NCBI GenBank assembly: GCA_025351345.1
Contig: JANXWB010000094.1
Location: 1-64,000, forward strand
Reading direction: 5' to 3'
From: Synechococcales cyanobacterium GL140_1_metabat_312
GTDB lineage: Bacteria > Cyanobacteriota > Cyanobacteriia > Leptolyngbyales > Leptolyngbyaceae
Length of the DNA: 64,000 nucleotides
The position numbers and the translations under genes were made by a program. Positions within the stretch are counted from its first letter, which is position 1, and each line of letters begins with the position of its first letter. Below the pieces are notes generated by a model. It made no database searches and was not told the origin of the DNA. It was given only the letters and a program-made list of their open reading frames with translations. This document shows positions 48,471-58,336 of the stretch, in pieces.

Positions 48471-48497
48471 GTATATCCCTGTTCAAACTGAATCTAA

Positions 48498-49772
48498 TTA
48501 TTCCAATTTCAACGATCGTCCCCGCCAAGTCCAGCCCCAGCCCGTTTCGGTTTTGACCCAAGAGGCCAGAGCAATAGCCGCTATAACTAGCCCACCGATT
48601 CCACTCAGCCACCAATAGTTTGCCGAAAGATTCATTACACTTTCAAGTCTCTGACGGATTTGCCATTGTCGAATTAAAAGAAGTACGGAAGCGATCGCGA
48701 GCAATCCTAAATACCAAACCTGTACATTACTCACGACATCACTCACGGTTGAATTCGCTGTCGCCAAATGGTCAGACGCGATCGCCATCCACAAATTATT
48801 TATCGTTAATCCTACATTTAACCAGGGTAAGGTGAAAACTAAGAATGCGATCGTGGCTGAATATAATGTTGCTTTTGTATTTCGTTGAGATCCTAAATGC
48901 CAATTTTTAGTCCAGCCTTCCCATAACGCCCCAAAGGTTCGATACATTCGCAAAAGTGCTAAATCGCCAAGATAGCCAAAGTGTAATGAAAGTCCAGCAT
49001 TTTGGATCGCCCGCGCCAATTCCACGTCTTCCACAATTTCCGATCGCAACGCCCGATGTCCGCCAACCCGATCGTAAGCACTGCGTCGAAACAACATAAA
49101 TGGACCCACGGCAAACATACTGTCATTTTGCGCATCAGCAATCTCAGCGGGCTGAAACGCCAAGGCAAACATACTGGCGACAATAGGTTGAGCAATCCAC
49201 TCGCCCAGACAGCCACAAACAATGGTCGGCCAGCCCGTTAGTAGATCCCACTGATTAGTCTTAGCTGCCACCACAGCGGTCTCAATTGCGCCCGGTTTAA
49301 GCTGTACATCGGCATCTATGAACAATACATAATCACCCGTTGCACGGTCCATTGCCTGCGCACAAGCCCAATTTTTGCCCATCCAAATTTCGCCCGTGGG
49401 CCGATCGGTTCCCTGGATAATCTGCAATCGATCGTCACCTTCTTGGTCAAGCTTTGTCAAAATATCCCAAGTGCGATCGTTAGATTGATCGTCTACAACC
49501 AAAACAGAAAGCTGCTTCGAGCCTAGAGTTGTGCTGGCTAAGACCGATCGGACACAGGCTTCAATGTTGTCAGCTTCGTTATACGCCGGAATCATTACAT
49601 CTACACGATCGGAAAAATTGGGTTGCAGAGCCGATCGCATCAAGCGATATTTCGATGAATTTTGTACCACGGGAATTAATCGTCCTGCAAAAATTGAACT
49701 AACCAATCCCCCGATCGTCACCAACCCCGTACTTAATGCAATCATCGCCCAGCCTAAGATCTCGCTGCCCAT
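48498..49772 (-). CDS. family 2 glycosyltransferase, CruG-like
   Basis: A 424-residue membrane glycosyltransferase. The GT-A domain reads VDVMIPAYNEADNIEACVRS, ERNLxVDDQSNDRT-type VVDDQSNDRTWD, the DxD-type FIDADVQL and IVEDVELARAIQNAGL, with GPFMLFRRSAYDRVGGHR. A membrane helix opens the protein, and three more end it (FLVFTLPWLNVGLTINN, VWYLGLLAIASVLLLI, GIGGLVIAAIALASW). It resembles CruG, the 2'-O-glycosyltransferase of myxoxanthophyll-type carotenoids, but other glycolipid roles are possible. It is 27 bp upstream of rlmH on the same strand. Confidence 0.8.
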   Translation of the reverse strand: MGSEILGWAMIALSTGLVTIGGLVSSIFAGRLIPVVQNSSKYRLMRSALQPNFSDRVDVMIPAYNEADNIEACVRSVLASTTLGSKQLSVLVVDDQSNDRTWDILTKLDQEGDDRLQIIQGTDRPTGEIWMGKNWACAQAMDRATGDYVLFIDADVQLKPGAIETAVVAAKTNQWDLLTGWPTIVCGCLGEWIAQPIVASMFALAFQPAEIADAQNDSMFAVGPFMLFRRSAYDRVGGHRALRSEIVEDVELARAIQNAGLSLHFGYLGDLALLRMYRTFGALWEGWTKNWHLGSQRNTKATLYSATIAFLVFTLPWLNVGLTINNLWMAIASDHLATANSTVSDVVSNVQVWYLGLLAIASVLLLIRQWQIRQRLESVMNLSANYWWLSGIGGLVIAAIALASWVKTETGWGWTWRGRSLKLE

Positions 49773-49939
49773 GGCCCGTCCCTGTTTGAAGATGAAGTCT
49801 GGTATTGTTACATGATACTGATAAATAGATTTGGCAAGTTCATTTGATTTTTCTGTAAGAAAAGTAGATTTTTGATTTCAAAGTTTTCAGATAGATTTGT
49901 CATCCGTTTTTTCAGACATTTAGTAGAGCGGTTATAACA

Positions 49940-50671
49940 ATGCCTCGTGTACTTATTATTGATGATGATCCTGCGATCGCAGAATTAGTGGCGGTCAACC
50001 TAGAGATGGCAGGGTATGAAGTCAGTCTGGCGGCAGATGGCATAAAAGGGCAAGCAATGGCGTTGCAAATGCAGCCTGATTTAGTGATGCTCGATTTGAT
50101 GTTGCCGCGCGTGGATGGTTTTACAGTATGTCAACGACTGCGCCGCGACGAGCGAACAGGTGAGATCCCTATTTTGATGTTGACAGCATTGAGCCAGACT
50201 GAAAATAAGGTCGAGGGTTTCAATGCTGGGGCTGATGACTATATGACTAAACCGTTTGAGGTAGAAGAATTATTGGTTCGGGTGCGGGCACTGTTGAGGC
50301 GAACCGATCGAATTCCCCAAGCGGCCAAACATACTGAGATTCTAAATCATGGTCCCATGACCTTAGTCCCGGAACGTTTTGAGGCAATTTGGTTCAACCG
50401 CACCGTCAAATTAACCCATTTAGAATTTGAATTGTTGCATTGTTTGCTTCAACGCCATGGCCAAACAGTATCGCCCAGCGAAATTCTTCGAGAAGTGTGG
50501 GGCTATGATCCCGATGATGACATTGAAACAATTCGTGTCCATGTCCGCCACTTGCGAACCAAACTTGAACCAGAACCTCGCCATCCTCAATACATTAAAA
50601 CTGTCTATGGTGCGGGCTATTGTCTGGAACTGCCTGCCACAGATATGATGCAACCCCCGATCGGGAGTTAG
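49940..50671 (+). CDS. rpaA: OmpR-type response regulator RpaA
   Basis: The 243-residue master regulator of circadian output in cyanobacteria, phosphorylated by SasA and dephosphorylated by CikA. The receiver has [20 protein letters not shown] with the phospho-accepting D52 in [10 protein letters not shown] and the Lys in MTKPFEVEE. The winged-helix DNA-binding domain has [20 protein letters not shown] and [20 protein letters not shown]. The linker [16 protein letters not shown], then [16 protein letters not shown], matches RpaA rather than RpaB. No kai or sas genes lie in the window. A bidirectional terminator lies between it and convergent chlP. Confidence 0.93.
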   Translation: MPRVLIIDDDPAIAELVAVNLEMAGYEVSLAADGIKGQAMALQMQPDLVMLDLMLPRVDGFTVCQRLRRDERTGEIPILMLTALSQTENKVEGFNAGADDYMTKPFEVEELLVRVRALLRRTDRIPQAAKHTEILNHGPMTLVPERFEAIWFNRTVKLTHLEFELLHCLLQRHGQTVSPSEILREVWGYDPDDDIETIRVHVRHLRTKLEPEPRHPQYIKTVYGAGYCLELPATDMMQPPIGS

Positions 50672-50692
50672 TCAGAATTAAAAAATAAATAA

Positions 50693-50728
50693 CAAAAACT
50701 GGGCGACCCATTGAATTGAATCGCCCAA
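50693..50728 (-). terminator. terminator for chlP (hairpin shared with rpaA)
   Basis: TGGGCGA (50700-50706) pairs with TCGCCCA (50721-50727). Read leftward, the stem is followed by five T residues (AAAAA at 50694-50698 on the plus strand), so it acts mainly on chlP. It could weakly end rpaA transcription too. Confidence 0.85.
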
Positions 50729-50762
50729 CTTTATAATATGAAATTAAGAGTGAACTTAGACC

Positions 50763-51983
50763 CTAGGGTGCAAGTGCGTTCCCACGGATCAGACTACCGA
50801 TCGTCTTCGCGGTAATCTTTAACTGAGTCAATGGATTTGCCGGGACAACACGTTTGTACAAATAGCTATCAAACGTCAGCTTCTGAACATCAATATCACT
50901 ACACATTTCCACAAAGGCTTCGCGGGTTGCGTCGCTGCGGTAAAACACACGCTGGAGAATGTCCAACACTAGATAGGTGATGCCGTATTCCTTATCCCAG
51001 CGCTTAATGTAGACCTTCAAATCCGCTTCAGTCGGGATTCTAGATCCATTCTCAGAAAACTCAACGATCGCTTCTGCACACATACGAGCTGATTTCGCCG
51101 CAAAGTAGATGCCTTCACCAGACGACTTCGTGACAGTTCCTGCCGCATCACCGACAAGGGCAACCCGACCGACAACCCGGCGAGGTCTTGGATGCTCAGG
51201 AATCGGATGAGCTTCAACCCGAATAATTTTACCGCCGCGTAGCTTTTCGGCTGCACGAGTCCGAATCCCAGCCTGAAGCTTCTTGATCTGGGCTTGGTTA
51301 GGCTTCATGGTTCCGGTTCCAACAGCAACGTGGTCATGTTTAGGAAAAACCCAAGCATAGAAGTCCGTTGATACATCGTCTCCGACATACATCTCAGCCA
51401 AATCATCGTAATACGCCATCTTGTCAGGTGGCAGCATGATCCGCTCTTGGAAGGCGATCGCATAGTTGTAATCACCCGCATCAATGGCCTTAGCAACCCG
51501 CGAGTTTGCGCCATCCGCACCCACAACTAGATCCACAACCAATTTTTTATCTACGCCCTCGATTCCGTTGGAATGATCTGCGTAATGGAGAGTGTAAGAC
51601 CCCGTACTTGTAGTCGGTAGCTCCAATTTATACATGGTGCCATTGATCAGCTTTGCACCTAAGGATGCTGCCCGAGTTCGTAAGAATTCGTCAAACACTT
51701 CACGACGGACCATACCAATGTATTCATCCTTCTTCAGTGTCTGACCAATGTCCACCTCAACATCTGAAGGTGAAATCATCTTCATCCGGCGCACTTTACG
51801 ATCGATGATGCTTTCAGGCAAATCAAATTCTTTCACCATACAAAGTGGAATCGCACCACCGCATGGTTTCACATTGTCTAATTTGCGTTCAATTAAGAAC
51901 GTCTCAATCCCAGCTTTTGCCAAGACTTCCGCCGCACAGGATCCAGCCGGACCTCCACCCACAACAGCTACGCGTAGTGCCAA
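50763..51983 (-). CDS. chlP: geranylgeranyl reductase
   Basis: A 406-residue flavoprotein that reduces geranylgeranyl chains to phytyl for chlorophyll and tocopherol. The N-terminal FAD motif is VAVVGGGPAGSCAAEVLAKA. Then come CGGAIPLCMVKEFDLPESII, VVGADGANSRVAKAID, the second FAD contact RVALVGDAAGTVTKSSGEGI and a C-terminal YLYKRVVPANPLTQLKI. Length and motifs are those of cyanobacterial ChlP. It is monocistronic, with a clear terminator at its end. Confidence 0.96.
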   Translation of the reverse strand: MALRVAVVGGGPAGSCAAEVLAKAGIETFLIERKLDNVKPCGGAIPLCMVKEFDLPESIIDRKVRRMKMISPSDVEVDIGQTLKKDEYIGMVRREVFDEFLRTRAASLGAKLINGTMYKLELPTTSTGSYTLHYADHSNGIEGVDKKLVVDLVVGADGANSRVAKAIDAGDYNYAIAFQERIMLPPDKMAYYDDLAEMYVGDDVSTDFYAWVFPKHDHVAVGTGTMKPNQAQIKKLQAGIRTRAAEKLRGGKIIRVEAHPIPEHPRPRRVVGRVALVGDAAGTVTKSSGEGIYFAAKSARMCAEAIVEFSENGSRIPTEADLKVYIKRWDKEYGITYLVLDILQRVFYRSDATREAFVEMCSDIDVQKLTFDSYLYKRVVPANPLTQLKITAKTIGSLIRGNALAP

Positions 51984-52423
51984 AGCCCTATCTCCAAATA
52001 ACGTCTAGAACTTACAGATGCGATCGTAGCATGGAGAATTTGGTCGCTGAGTGTGTGCTATGCAAAGTTGCAACAGAGCTTAACATCAGAACTACCACGC
52101 ATTGAAAGACTCGGTACAGCGAAAAGCTCCAGAAATTTTAACAATTGAATAATGCCCGAACAACAATGTCCGAAGATTTAAATTTCTTACCATAAAGTAT
52201 TCACTACCTTCAGACTCACTCTTTAGTTGTACCTATTTCCTATAAAAAATCAGATATATCTCCACAGGGGATGAGAGATATGGTTACCTCTATAGATTTT
52301 CGGTCTTTTTTCAATAAGTTTTTCAATAAGTATTGAGAAGTTTCTGGCAATTTTCCGGATTCTATAAAGTTAAAGTGAAGGGCGGTTTATGAAGCCATTA
52401 CAAATTCAGCAAACATAGTGAGC
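51984..52423. other. non-coding gap upstream of chlP and of the gene at 52424
   Basis: A 440-bp AT-rich gap between divergent genes. It should hold the chlP promoter. TTTTTCAATAAG occurs twice near 52310-52334 as a short direct repeat. Nothing else recognisable was seen. Confidence 0.45.
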
Positions 52424-52708
52424 ATGAGTGTCAATCCACTTGCCGCTATGGACCACTCAGGCAATAAATTGCTCTATATAAATAATTTTAGGCGGCTCAT
52501 CATGAATGCGACTTTACAAGTCATCTATAGAATCAGTATGTTAGTTCCCATTGGATTCTACGCATCTCAGGTCATCGGAATGGAACCCCAGGTTCAGGTC
52601 CAAGTCCCAAAGCCTAGCGAAATTACTGCCTTGGAATCACCAAAAGACATCTTTGTACCCCAACCCAATCACCCGCCTCTGTTCACCCGAGGGTCGGGCA
52701 CGCGATAA
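52424..52708 (+). CDS. small hypothetical protein with one membrane segment
   Basis: A 94-residue frame from the ATG at 52424; a GTG at 52418 or the ATG at 52502 (68 residues, MNATLQVIYR) are alternatives. It has one hydrophobic stretch, YRISMLVPIGFYASQVI. A Pro-rich tail follows (PQVQVQVPKPSEITALESPK and PNHPPLFTRGSG). I do not recognise it, and the coding status is uncertain because the N-terminal third has no clear protein character. It is about 120 bp upstream of deoC. Confidence 0.45.
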   Translation: MSVNPLAAMDHSGNKLLYINNFRRLIMNATLQVIYRISMLVPIGFYASQVIGMEPQVQVQVPKPSEITALESPKDIFVPQPNHPPLFTRGSGTR

Positions 52709-52831
52709 TGATTAAAGCTAATAACAGCTACAAGCTAGTGCAGCAGATGTACATCGTTAGATCTGTATATCGTCCATCGATCCGTCTAAGCTTTAGAGTA
52801 GACAAGGCAAAGATGTGTAAGAGGCGATTTG

Positions 52832-53509
52832 ATGACGGTGAATCCACACGACTATGCCAATATCGATTTGGCCCCTCTAATTGACCATTCTCTCCTGAGT
52901 CCTAGTGCGATCGGATTGCAGGTGGAGCAATTTTGCAATGAAGCCGATTTGCGTGGGTTTGCAGCAGTCTGTGTCCCGCCTTGTCATGTTAAGAAGGCCG
53001 TTGAACTATTGCATAACAAAAAGCCAAAGGTTTGCACGGTGATTGGGTTTCCGACAGGATTTTCAACGAGTTCCACGAAACTTTATGAAGCCCTTGAAGC
53101 GGCAGAATTTGGGGCGACGGAATTGGATGTGGTGATTAATATTGGTTGGCTCAAAGAAGGACGATCGGATGATGTACATCGAGAAATCGCTCAAATTTGT
53201 GAGGAAACAGGATGCACTGTTAAAGCGATTCTGGAAATGGCGCTGCTGACGGACGGGGAAAAACGTCTAGCGGCAGAGCTGGCTATGGATGCAGGAGCGG
53301 CCTTTTTGAAAACCAGCACGGGTTGGGTTGGCGGAGCAACAGTAGAGGATGTGCGGATTCTGAAGGAAATTAGTCGCGATCGAGTTGGAATCAAGGCATC
53401 GGGGGGGATTCGGACTCTGGAAAAAGCAATGGAATTAGTATTGGCCGGGGCGACGCGAATTGGAACGTCTCGGGGGATGGAATTGCTGAAGGCTCAGAGT
53501 GGGCGATAA
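52832..53509 (+). CDS. deoC: deoxyribose-phosphate aldolase
   Basis: A 225-residue class I aldolase that cleaves 2-deoxyribose-5-phosphate to acetaldehyde and glyceraldehyde-3-phosphate. The TIM-barrel motifs are [47 protein letters not shown], and the Schiff-base lysine in [10 protein letters not shown]; then [16 protein letters not shown] and [10 protein letters not shown] start at the ATG at 52832; a TTG one codon upstream is also in frame. recO follows 70 bp downstream on the same strand. Confidence 0.96.
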   Translation: MTVNPHDYANIDLAPLIDHSLLSPSAIGLQVEQFCNEADLRGFAAVCVPPCHVKKAVELLHNKKPKVCTVIGFPTGFSTSSTKLYEALEAAEFGATELDVVINIGWLKEGRSDDVHREIAQICEETGCTVKAILEMALLTDGEKRLAAELAMDAGAAFLKTSTGWVGGATVEDVRILKEISRDRVGIKASGGIRTLEKAMELVLAGATRIGTSRGMELLKAQSGR

Positions 53510-53579
53510 TTTTAGTAGACGAGAATTCTAGGTAACTCTTAGGTAACTCTATGGGCACTATCTCAATGAACAGCAGCTT

Positions 53580-54497
53580 ATGAATAACGATCGGGATGAA
53601 CGGAACGCCCGAACCTACCGCGTTACCGGAATTAATCTTCGTAGTAAGCCGTCCGGTGAGGCCGATCGGATGATGACGATTTTGACAAAGGAAGCCGGGT
53701 TGATTCGGGTGATTGCCCCCAGTGCGCGGAAGCAAAAGTCCAGCCTATCGGGCCGCAGTTCATTATTTGTGGTGAACGACTTGCTGATTGCGCGGGGAAA
53801 ATCTATGGACAAAATAACCCAGGCCGACTCGCTTGAATCGTTTCCAAAACTAGCCCTCGATATTCGTAAACTGACCGCCAGCCAATACTTAGCCGAACTC
53901 GCCCTCCAGCAAGCCCAGAGCGATCAATCTCAGGAAGGGCTGTTTTATCTTTTAATGGAACATCTACACCGATTACAAGCCTCAGAACCCGGAGAAATCT
54001 TGGCTCGGTTGACCCATGCGATATATCAGCTTTTAGCGATCGCTGGCGTTGCGCCGCAGATGTATCGTTGTTGTTTAAGTGGGGAAATTCTAGAGCCGGA
54101 AGTGGGAAATCCGGTATGGCGAGTGGGATTTAGTGTCGAGGCGGGGGGGGCAGTGACCTTAGCAGCATTGGCGGCTTGGCGATCGGAGCAGCAGGGTGAA
54201 CCCTCCGAAGACGATCGGGAAATAGCGTCGGGGGCAGTTACTCGGGTTGCAGAACGTGCGGTGAGGCTATACGGTGCTAAACCGACCTCTCGGCCCATTC
54301 AACTTGGCGCTATTCAAATGACGCTGATGCAGCAACTGTCAGGAAAAGAGTTGCCCTATTTAGATCCAGAAACGCTTCCCCAAGGCATGAATCCCGATAT
54401 GGCATGGCGATCCATTGAACGTCTTTTACGCTCCTGTGCCCACTACCATTTCGATCGGCCCATCCGATCGGCAACATTAGTCGATCAACTATTTTAG
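53580..54497 (+). CDS. recO: DNA repair protein RecO
   Basis: A 305-residue recombination mediator that loads RecA at gaps with RecF/RecR. The N-terminal OB fold reads YRVTGINLRSKPSGEADRMM, TKEAGLIRVIAPSARKQKSS and LSGRSSLFVVNDLLIARGKS. The helical C-terminal domain follows. The usual four-cysteine zinc site is reduced: only RCCLSGE remains in the central region, so zinc binding is probably lost. At 305 residues it is slightly long. It precedes an MFS gene by 198 bp. Confidence 0.9.
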   Translation: MNNDRDERNARTYRVTGINLRSKPSGEADRMMTILTKEAGLIRVIAPSARKQKSSLSGRSSLFVVNDLLIARGKSMDKITQADSLESFPKLALDIRKLTASQYLAELALQQAQSDQSQEGLFYLLMEHLHRLQASEPGEILARLTHAIYQLLAIAGVAPQMYRCCLSGEILEPEVGNPVWRVGFSVEAGGAVTLAALAAWRSEQQGEPSEDDREIASGAVTRVAERAVRLYGAKPTSRPIQLGAIQMTLMQQLSGKELPYLDPETLPQGMNPDMAWRSIERLLRSCAHYHFDRPIRSATLVDQLF

Positions 54498-54695
54498 GAA
54501 ATCAAGTCCATAATGCATATTTTGAAGTAGTTTAGAATACTTGTAATGCAGAATCGATCGTTGATTCGTCCGACGTTGAATAAGATGCAGGTGCTAAACT
54601 ATAAATAGAAATTTCCGCGCCTGAGAATCTTTTAATTCCGTAAGGTATCTCATTCGATTACATTTCATGATGATTTTCCTGCTCCACACTAGGCT

Positions 54696-56255
54696 ATGAA
54701 ACCCGGCAGTATGCACAACCCTGTGTCCCCCCAACCCTCCCGAAAAACAACGCCCCCAACCCCTGGAAACCTAAATCCCCGTGGAAAACTAGCTGGGACT
54801 CAGAGTTGCCCATTGGGGGATGAATCGAAAGTTATTCCGTTTGATAAGGCCAAGGCATTGCTTCAGGATTCTTCAGACTCATCAATACATTCGTCCTCTA
54901 ATAACTTAGAGAGTCAACAGCCATTACCTCTAGAAGTCGTTCCTCAGCCCGAAGTCCCGGCACAGCAAGGCTTTCTTCCAGTATTAAAAAATCGTGCTTT
55001 TTTGACGCTGTGGTCAGGTCAGGTTTTTTCGCAGTTGGCAGATAAAGTTTATTTAGTCTTAATGATTGCGCTGATTGCGTCCCGGTTTCAACAGGATGAC
55101 CAACCCATTAGCGGCTGGGTATCTTCGACGATGATTGCTTCGACGATTCCGGCAATTTTATTTGGCTCCATCGCGGGCGTGTATGTCGATCGGTGGTCTA
55201 AGAAAGGCGTTTTAGTTGCGACCAATTTGTTGCGCGGACTGTTGGTTTTTTCGCTTCCAGTCATGCTGTGGGCTGTGAAAGACTGGGCACCTTGGGGAGA
55301 AACTCCGGTAGGATTTGCCTTGATGTTGGTGGTCACGTTTTTGGTGTCTACGTTGACGCAGTTCTTTGCGCCTGCCGAACAATCAGTGATGCCACTCTTA
55401 GTAGAAAAAGAAAATCTTCTATCCGCTAATTCGCTGTACACCACTACGATGATGGCTTCGGTAATTATTGGATTTGCTGTTGGAGAACCGCTGTTGGTGT
55501 TGGCTGATCAGCTTTTTTCCGGCTTGGGTGTGATGGATTTGGGTAAGGAACTCGTGGTGGGCGGTGGTTATGCGATCGCAGGTCTTCTGCTTCTATTGCT
55601 TAAAACAGGTGAAGTCCCCGTCGATAAAACCATCGAACGGCCCCATGTATTCGCCGATATTAAAGATGGCTTGAACTACCTCAGCAAGCAGGCCCATGTT
55701 CGAGGAGCCTTGATTCAGCTGGTGATTTTATTTTCAGTGTTTGCGGCGTTGTCGGTGTTAGCGGTGCGGTTGGCAGAAGTGATGCCCGAAATCAAATCGT
55801 CACAATTTGGCTTTTTGTTGGCAGCGGGCGGTTTGGGTATGGCCATGGGGGCAACGTTGTTGGGCAACTTTGGTCAGCGAATTTCAAACAACCGTCTTGC
55901 AATTTATGGCTCGACGGGCGTGGCGGCGGCATTATCGGCATTAGCCTTTACGTACACTCATTTCTGGCCGTCCTTTGGCTGTTTAGCATTGGTAGGATTT
56001 TTTGCAGCGGCGATCGGGATTCCCATGCAAACCACGATTCAACAAGAAACCCCAGAAGATATGCGGGGCAAAGTGTTTGGCTTACAAAATAATGCTGTGA
56101 ACATTGCCTTGAGTTTACCCTTGGTATTAGCGGGCATTGGGGAATCGGCACTGGGGTTGAAGGTCGTATTTTTATGTTTGTCAGCGATCGTACTAGCGGG
56201 CGGAGCCTTGACTTGGTATATCACCCGTGACAGCATTCGCGAGGCTGATGTTTAA
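54696..56255 (+). CDS. MFS transporter with long N-terminal extension
   Basis: A 519-residue transporter. An extension of about 95 residues, Pro/Ser-rich and disordered, precedes the first helix (FLTLWSGQVFSQLADKVYLV). About 12 helices follow, with the MFS loop motifs IAGVYVDRWSKKGVLVATNL and QQETPEDMRGKVFGLQNNA. The pattern resembles NreB/enterobactin-type exporters, so efflux is more likely than uptake, but the substrate is unknown. It lies between recO and a GT4 gene on the same strand. Confidence 0.85.
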   Translation: MKPGSMHNPVSPQPSRKTTPPTPGNLNPRGKLAGTQSCPLGDESKVIPFDKAKALLQDSSDSSIHSSSNNLESQQPLPLEVVPQPEVPAQQGFLPVLKNRAFLTLWSGQVFSQLADKVYLVLMIALIASRFQQDDQPISGWVSSTMIASTIPAILFGSIAGVYVDRWSKKGVLVATNLLRGLLVFSLPVMLWAVKDWAPWGETPVGFALMLVVTFLVSTLTQFFAPAEQSVMPLLVEKENLLSANSLYTTTMMASVIIGFAVGEPLLVLADQLFSGLGVMDLGKELVVGGGYAIAGLLLLLLKTGEVPVDKTIERPHVFADIKDGLNYLSKQAHVRGALIQLVILFSVFAALSVLAVRLAEVMPEIKSSQFGFLLAAGGLGMAMGATLLGNFGQRISNNRLAIYGSTGVAAALSALAFTYTHFWPSFGCLALVGFFAAAIGIPMQTTIQQETPEDMRGKVFGLQNNAVNIALSLPLVLAGIGESALGLKVVFLCLSAIVLAGGALTWYITRDSIREADV

Positions 56256-56340
56256 ATATTCGTTAAATGTCGCTACTCACCCATAATGGATTCAGACTCA
56301 AAGATGGCTTAAGCCAATTTAGGACATATCGGTAGAAAAT

Positions 56341-57561
56341 ATGCATATCGCTTGGTTAGGGAAAAAGTCGCCCTTTTGTGGCAATGTTACCTACGGTCGG
56401 GAAGTTACAAATTCACTCTTGGACCGCGAACATCACGTTAGCTTTTTTCATTTTTCCCAAGACGATACGGAAGAAGAGCATAGTCCTGAATTCGCCCCTA
56501 ATTTTCAGGAAGTAACCATTCCGTTTTTGTTCAAATCTCAAATTTATACGCTGCCTAAGTTACGATCGAGCAAGTTACTGTATCGCGCTCTTCGACGTTT
56601 GAAGCCTGATGTGGTCCATGCCTCTCTCACGTTATCGCCCCTTGATTTTCGATTGCCAGAATTGTGTGAAGACTTAGATGTGCCGTTGGTTGCGACCTTT
56701 CATCCGGCCTTTGATAATCAAGTCCGAAACTGGGCTTCGGGAACTCAGTATTTGATGTACCAGCTTTATGCGCCAGCGCTGGCGCATTACGATCGGGTCA
56801 TTGTTTTTTCGTATTTACAGAAAGATTTATTAATTAAGTTAGGCGTAGGGAGCGATCGGATTGCCGTAATCCCTAATGGCGTTGATGTGGATAAATATTG
56901 CCCAAGTCCGATTCCGAAAAAAGACATGGCGATGCGACAAGCGTGGGGCAGCGATCGCATTTTTGTATATCAAGGTCGTATTGCGCCAGAAAAAAATGTT
57001 GAAGCGCTACTGAAGGCGTGGAAATCAGCAAATATGGGGGCGGACAGTCGGTTGTTGATGGTGGGAAGTGGGCCATTGTTGCCATCATTAAAGGCGCAGT
57101 ATGGTGAGGATATTGGAGTGGAATGGCTAGGATTTGTGGCGGAGGAAAGTCGGCGGATTGAGATTTTGCGCAGTGCGGATGTGTATATTTTGCCGTCGCT
57201 GGTGGAAGGATTATCGCTGTCACTCCTCGAAGCCATGGCTTGCGGATTGGCTTGTATTGCCACGGATGCAGGGGCTGATGGTGAGGTATTAGAGCAAGGT
57301 GCGGGGGTTATTATGCGGACTAATCAGTCTGTGGCGACTCAGTTGCAAACATTGCTACCGTTGTTTCGCGACCATCCAGAATTGACGAAATTGTTGGGCC
57401 AGAAGGCTCGCGATCGAGTTTTGGAACGGTATACCTTGAGCCAAAATATTACGGAGGTGGAGGCGCTATATGCGGAGGTCTGTCACCAGGGCAAGATGGC
57501 TCCAGTGGAAAGTAGTCTTCGGGCTTCGTTTGGGTTAACCAAAGGGCTGAGTTCTCGATAG
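56341..57561 (+). CDS. family 4 glycosyltransferase
   Basis: A GT-B glycosyltransferase of 406 residues. The N-terminal part reads HIAWLGKKSPFCGNVTYGRE, and the second Rossmann domain has FVYQGRIAPEKNVEALLKAW, GVEWLGFVAEESRRIEILRS and PSLVEGLSLSLLEAMACGLA with the E-x7-E donor-site motif. No signal peptide is present. The acceptor is unknown. Position next to the MFS exporter hints at glycolipid or polysaccharide metabolism (weak inference). A short tandem repeat begins immediately at the stop. Confidence 0.9.
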   Translation: MHIAWLGKKSPFCGNVTYGREVTNSLLDREHHVSFFHFSQDDTEEEHSPEFAPNFQEVTIPFLFKSQIYTLPKLRSSKLLYRALRRLKPDVVHASLTLSPLDFRLPELCEDLDVPLVATFHPAFDNQVRNWASGTQYLMYQLYAPALAHYDRVIVFSYLQKDLLIKLGVGSDRIAVIPNGVDVDKYCPSPIPKKDMAMRQAWGSDRIFVYQGRIAPEKNVEALLKAWKSANMGADSRLLMVGSGPLLPSLKAQYGEDIGVEWLGFVAEESRRIEILRSADVYILPSLVEGLSLSLLEAMACGLACIATDAGADGEVLEQGAGVIMRTNQSVATQLQTLLPLFRDHPELTKLLGQKARDRVLERYTLSQNITEVEALYAEVCHQGKMAPVESSLRASFGLTKGLSSR

Positions 57562-57597
57562 AAATTTCGACAGACTATCAAATTTCGACAGACTATC
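57562..57597. repeat. two tandem copies of an 18-bp sequence
   Basis: AAATTTCGACAGACTATC occurs twice in direct tandem (57562-57579 and 57580-57597), directly after the GT4 stop and abutting the 3' end of the YoeB-like remnant. This could mark slippage or an insertion junction. Confidence 0.8.
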
Positions 57598-57715
57598 AAT
57601 GGCAGGGACGCAACTGATCCATCAACCGATCGTCCCTGTCAACCCGATAGATCATGCGATGTTTATCGGTAATTTGGTGTGACCAAAAGCCTGACAAAGG
57701 AGATCGAAATAATGG
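57596..57715 (-). pseudogene. remnant of a YoeB/Txe-type toxin gene
   Basis: On the minus strand a stop-free frame ends TGA at 57596-57598 and encodes RSPLSGFWSHQITDKHRMIY, then RVDRDDRLMDQLRPCH. This matches the C-terminal half of YoeB mRNA interferases (xLSGFWSRRIxxxHRLVYxVxxDxL...CxxH). The N-terminal half upstream reads as unrelated text with no start codon or YoeB signature. No YefM-type antitoxin frame was seen upstream. It is most likely a decayed toxin gene. Confidence 0.6.
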
Positions 57716-58336
57716 CAGTAGAGCGATCGTTAGGTGGGGTAGAGAAACTGCTGATGTTTCAAGTAATCTTGAAGTTCGCTACCAAGACGCAAGTTTTGAT
57801 GAACAAGTACAATTGCGAGATTACAATTGCGAGATTTGGTTGATTAAGCCATGGATAGCTACTCCAGCGCTCGTCTGACACTATTAAAAAACAAAGTAGT
57901 CTCTACCCCCCGAAGACATTGCAAAAGTGAATCAAATTAAACGAGATTTCGATCGAGCTATGGATTTTGGTAAATTGATAACCGTCAGCAGCAAACTCGT
58001 CCGCTTCCTTACCAGCAGATTTTTATAATTCAAAAACTAGTTTAAAGGTCGATCGGAGCGAATTAATTTTATTCAGAATTAGTGTCTATACAGTTAAGAA
58101 TACGATCGCTAATCTATAAACTTTAATTTCAAAATACATATCATAATAGAGAAACTAAATAGATTTCTGGAATCGATCGATCGTAGTTTGTATCGCTGTT
58201 TTATGTATCTTAACTAGTTGATTTATAAGAAACAATAAATCAATGCCATATTCAGAATTCCTAGATAAAATATAAAAGTCACGTATAAAATGCATTCCTC
58301 TATTTTATCTCTAACCCCTTAGCCCCAACTGCAACC
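57716..58336. other. non-coding, possibly decayed DNA upstream of the SLH protein
   Basis: A 621-bp AT-rich stretch. Several stop-free short frames exist, for example around 57921-58026, but none has a start plus recognisable protein. It probably contains the SLH gene promoter and further decay from the toxin-antitoxin region. No tRNA or hairpin terminator was seen. Confidence 0.45.

Noticed and set aside
57654-57878. Plus-strand 74-codon frame after the GT4 gene
   Set aside because: It overlaps the minus-strand YoeB-like remnant, whose similarity is clear, and its own translation has no protein character.
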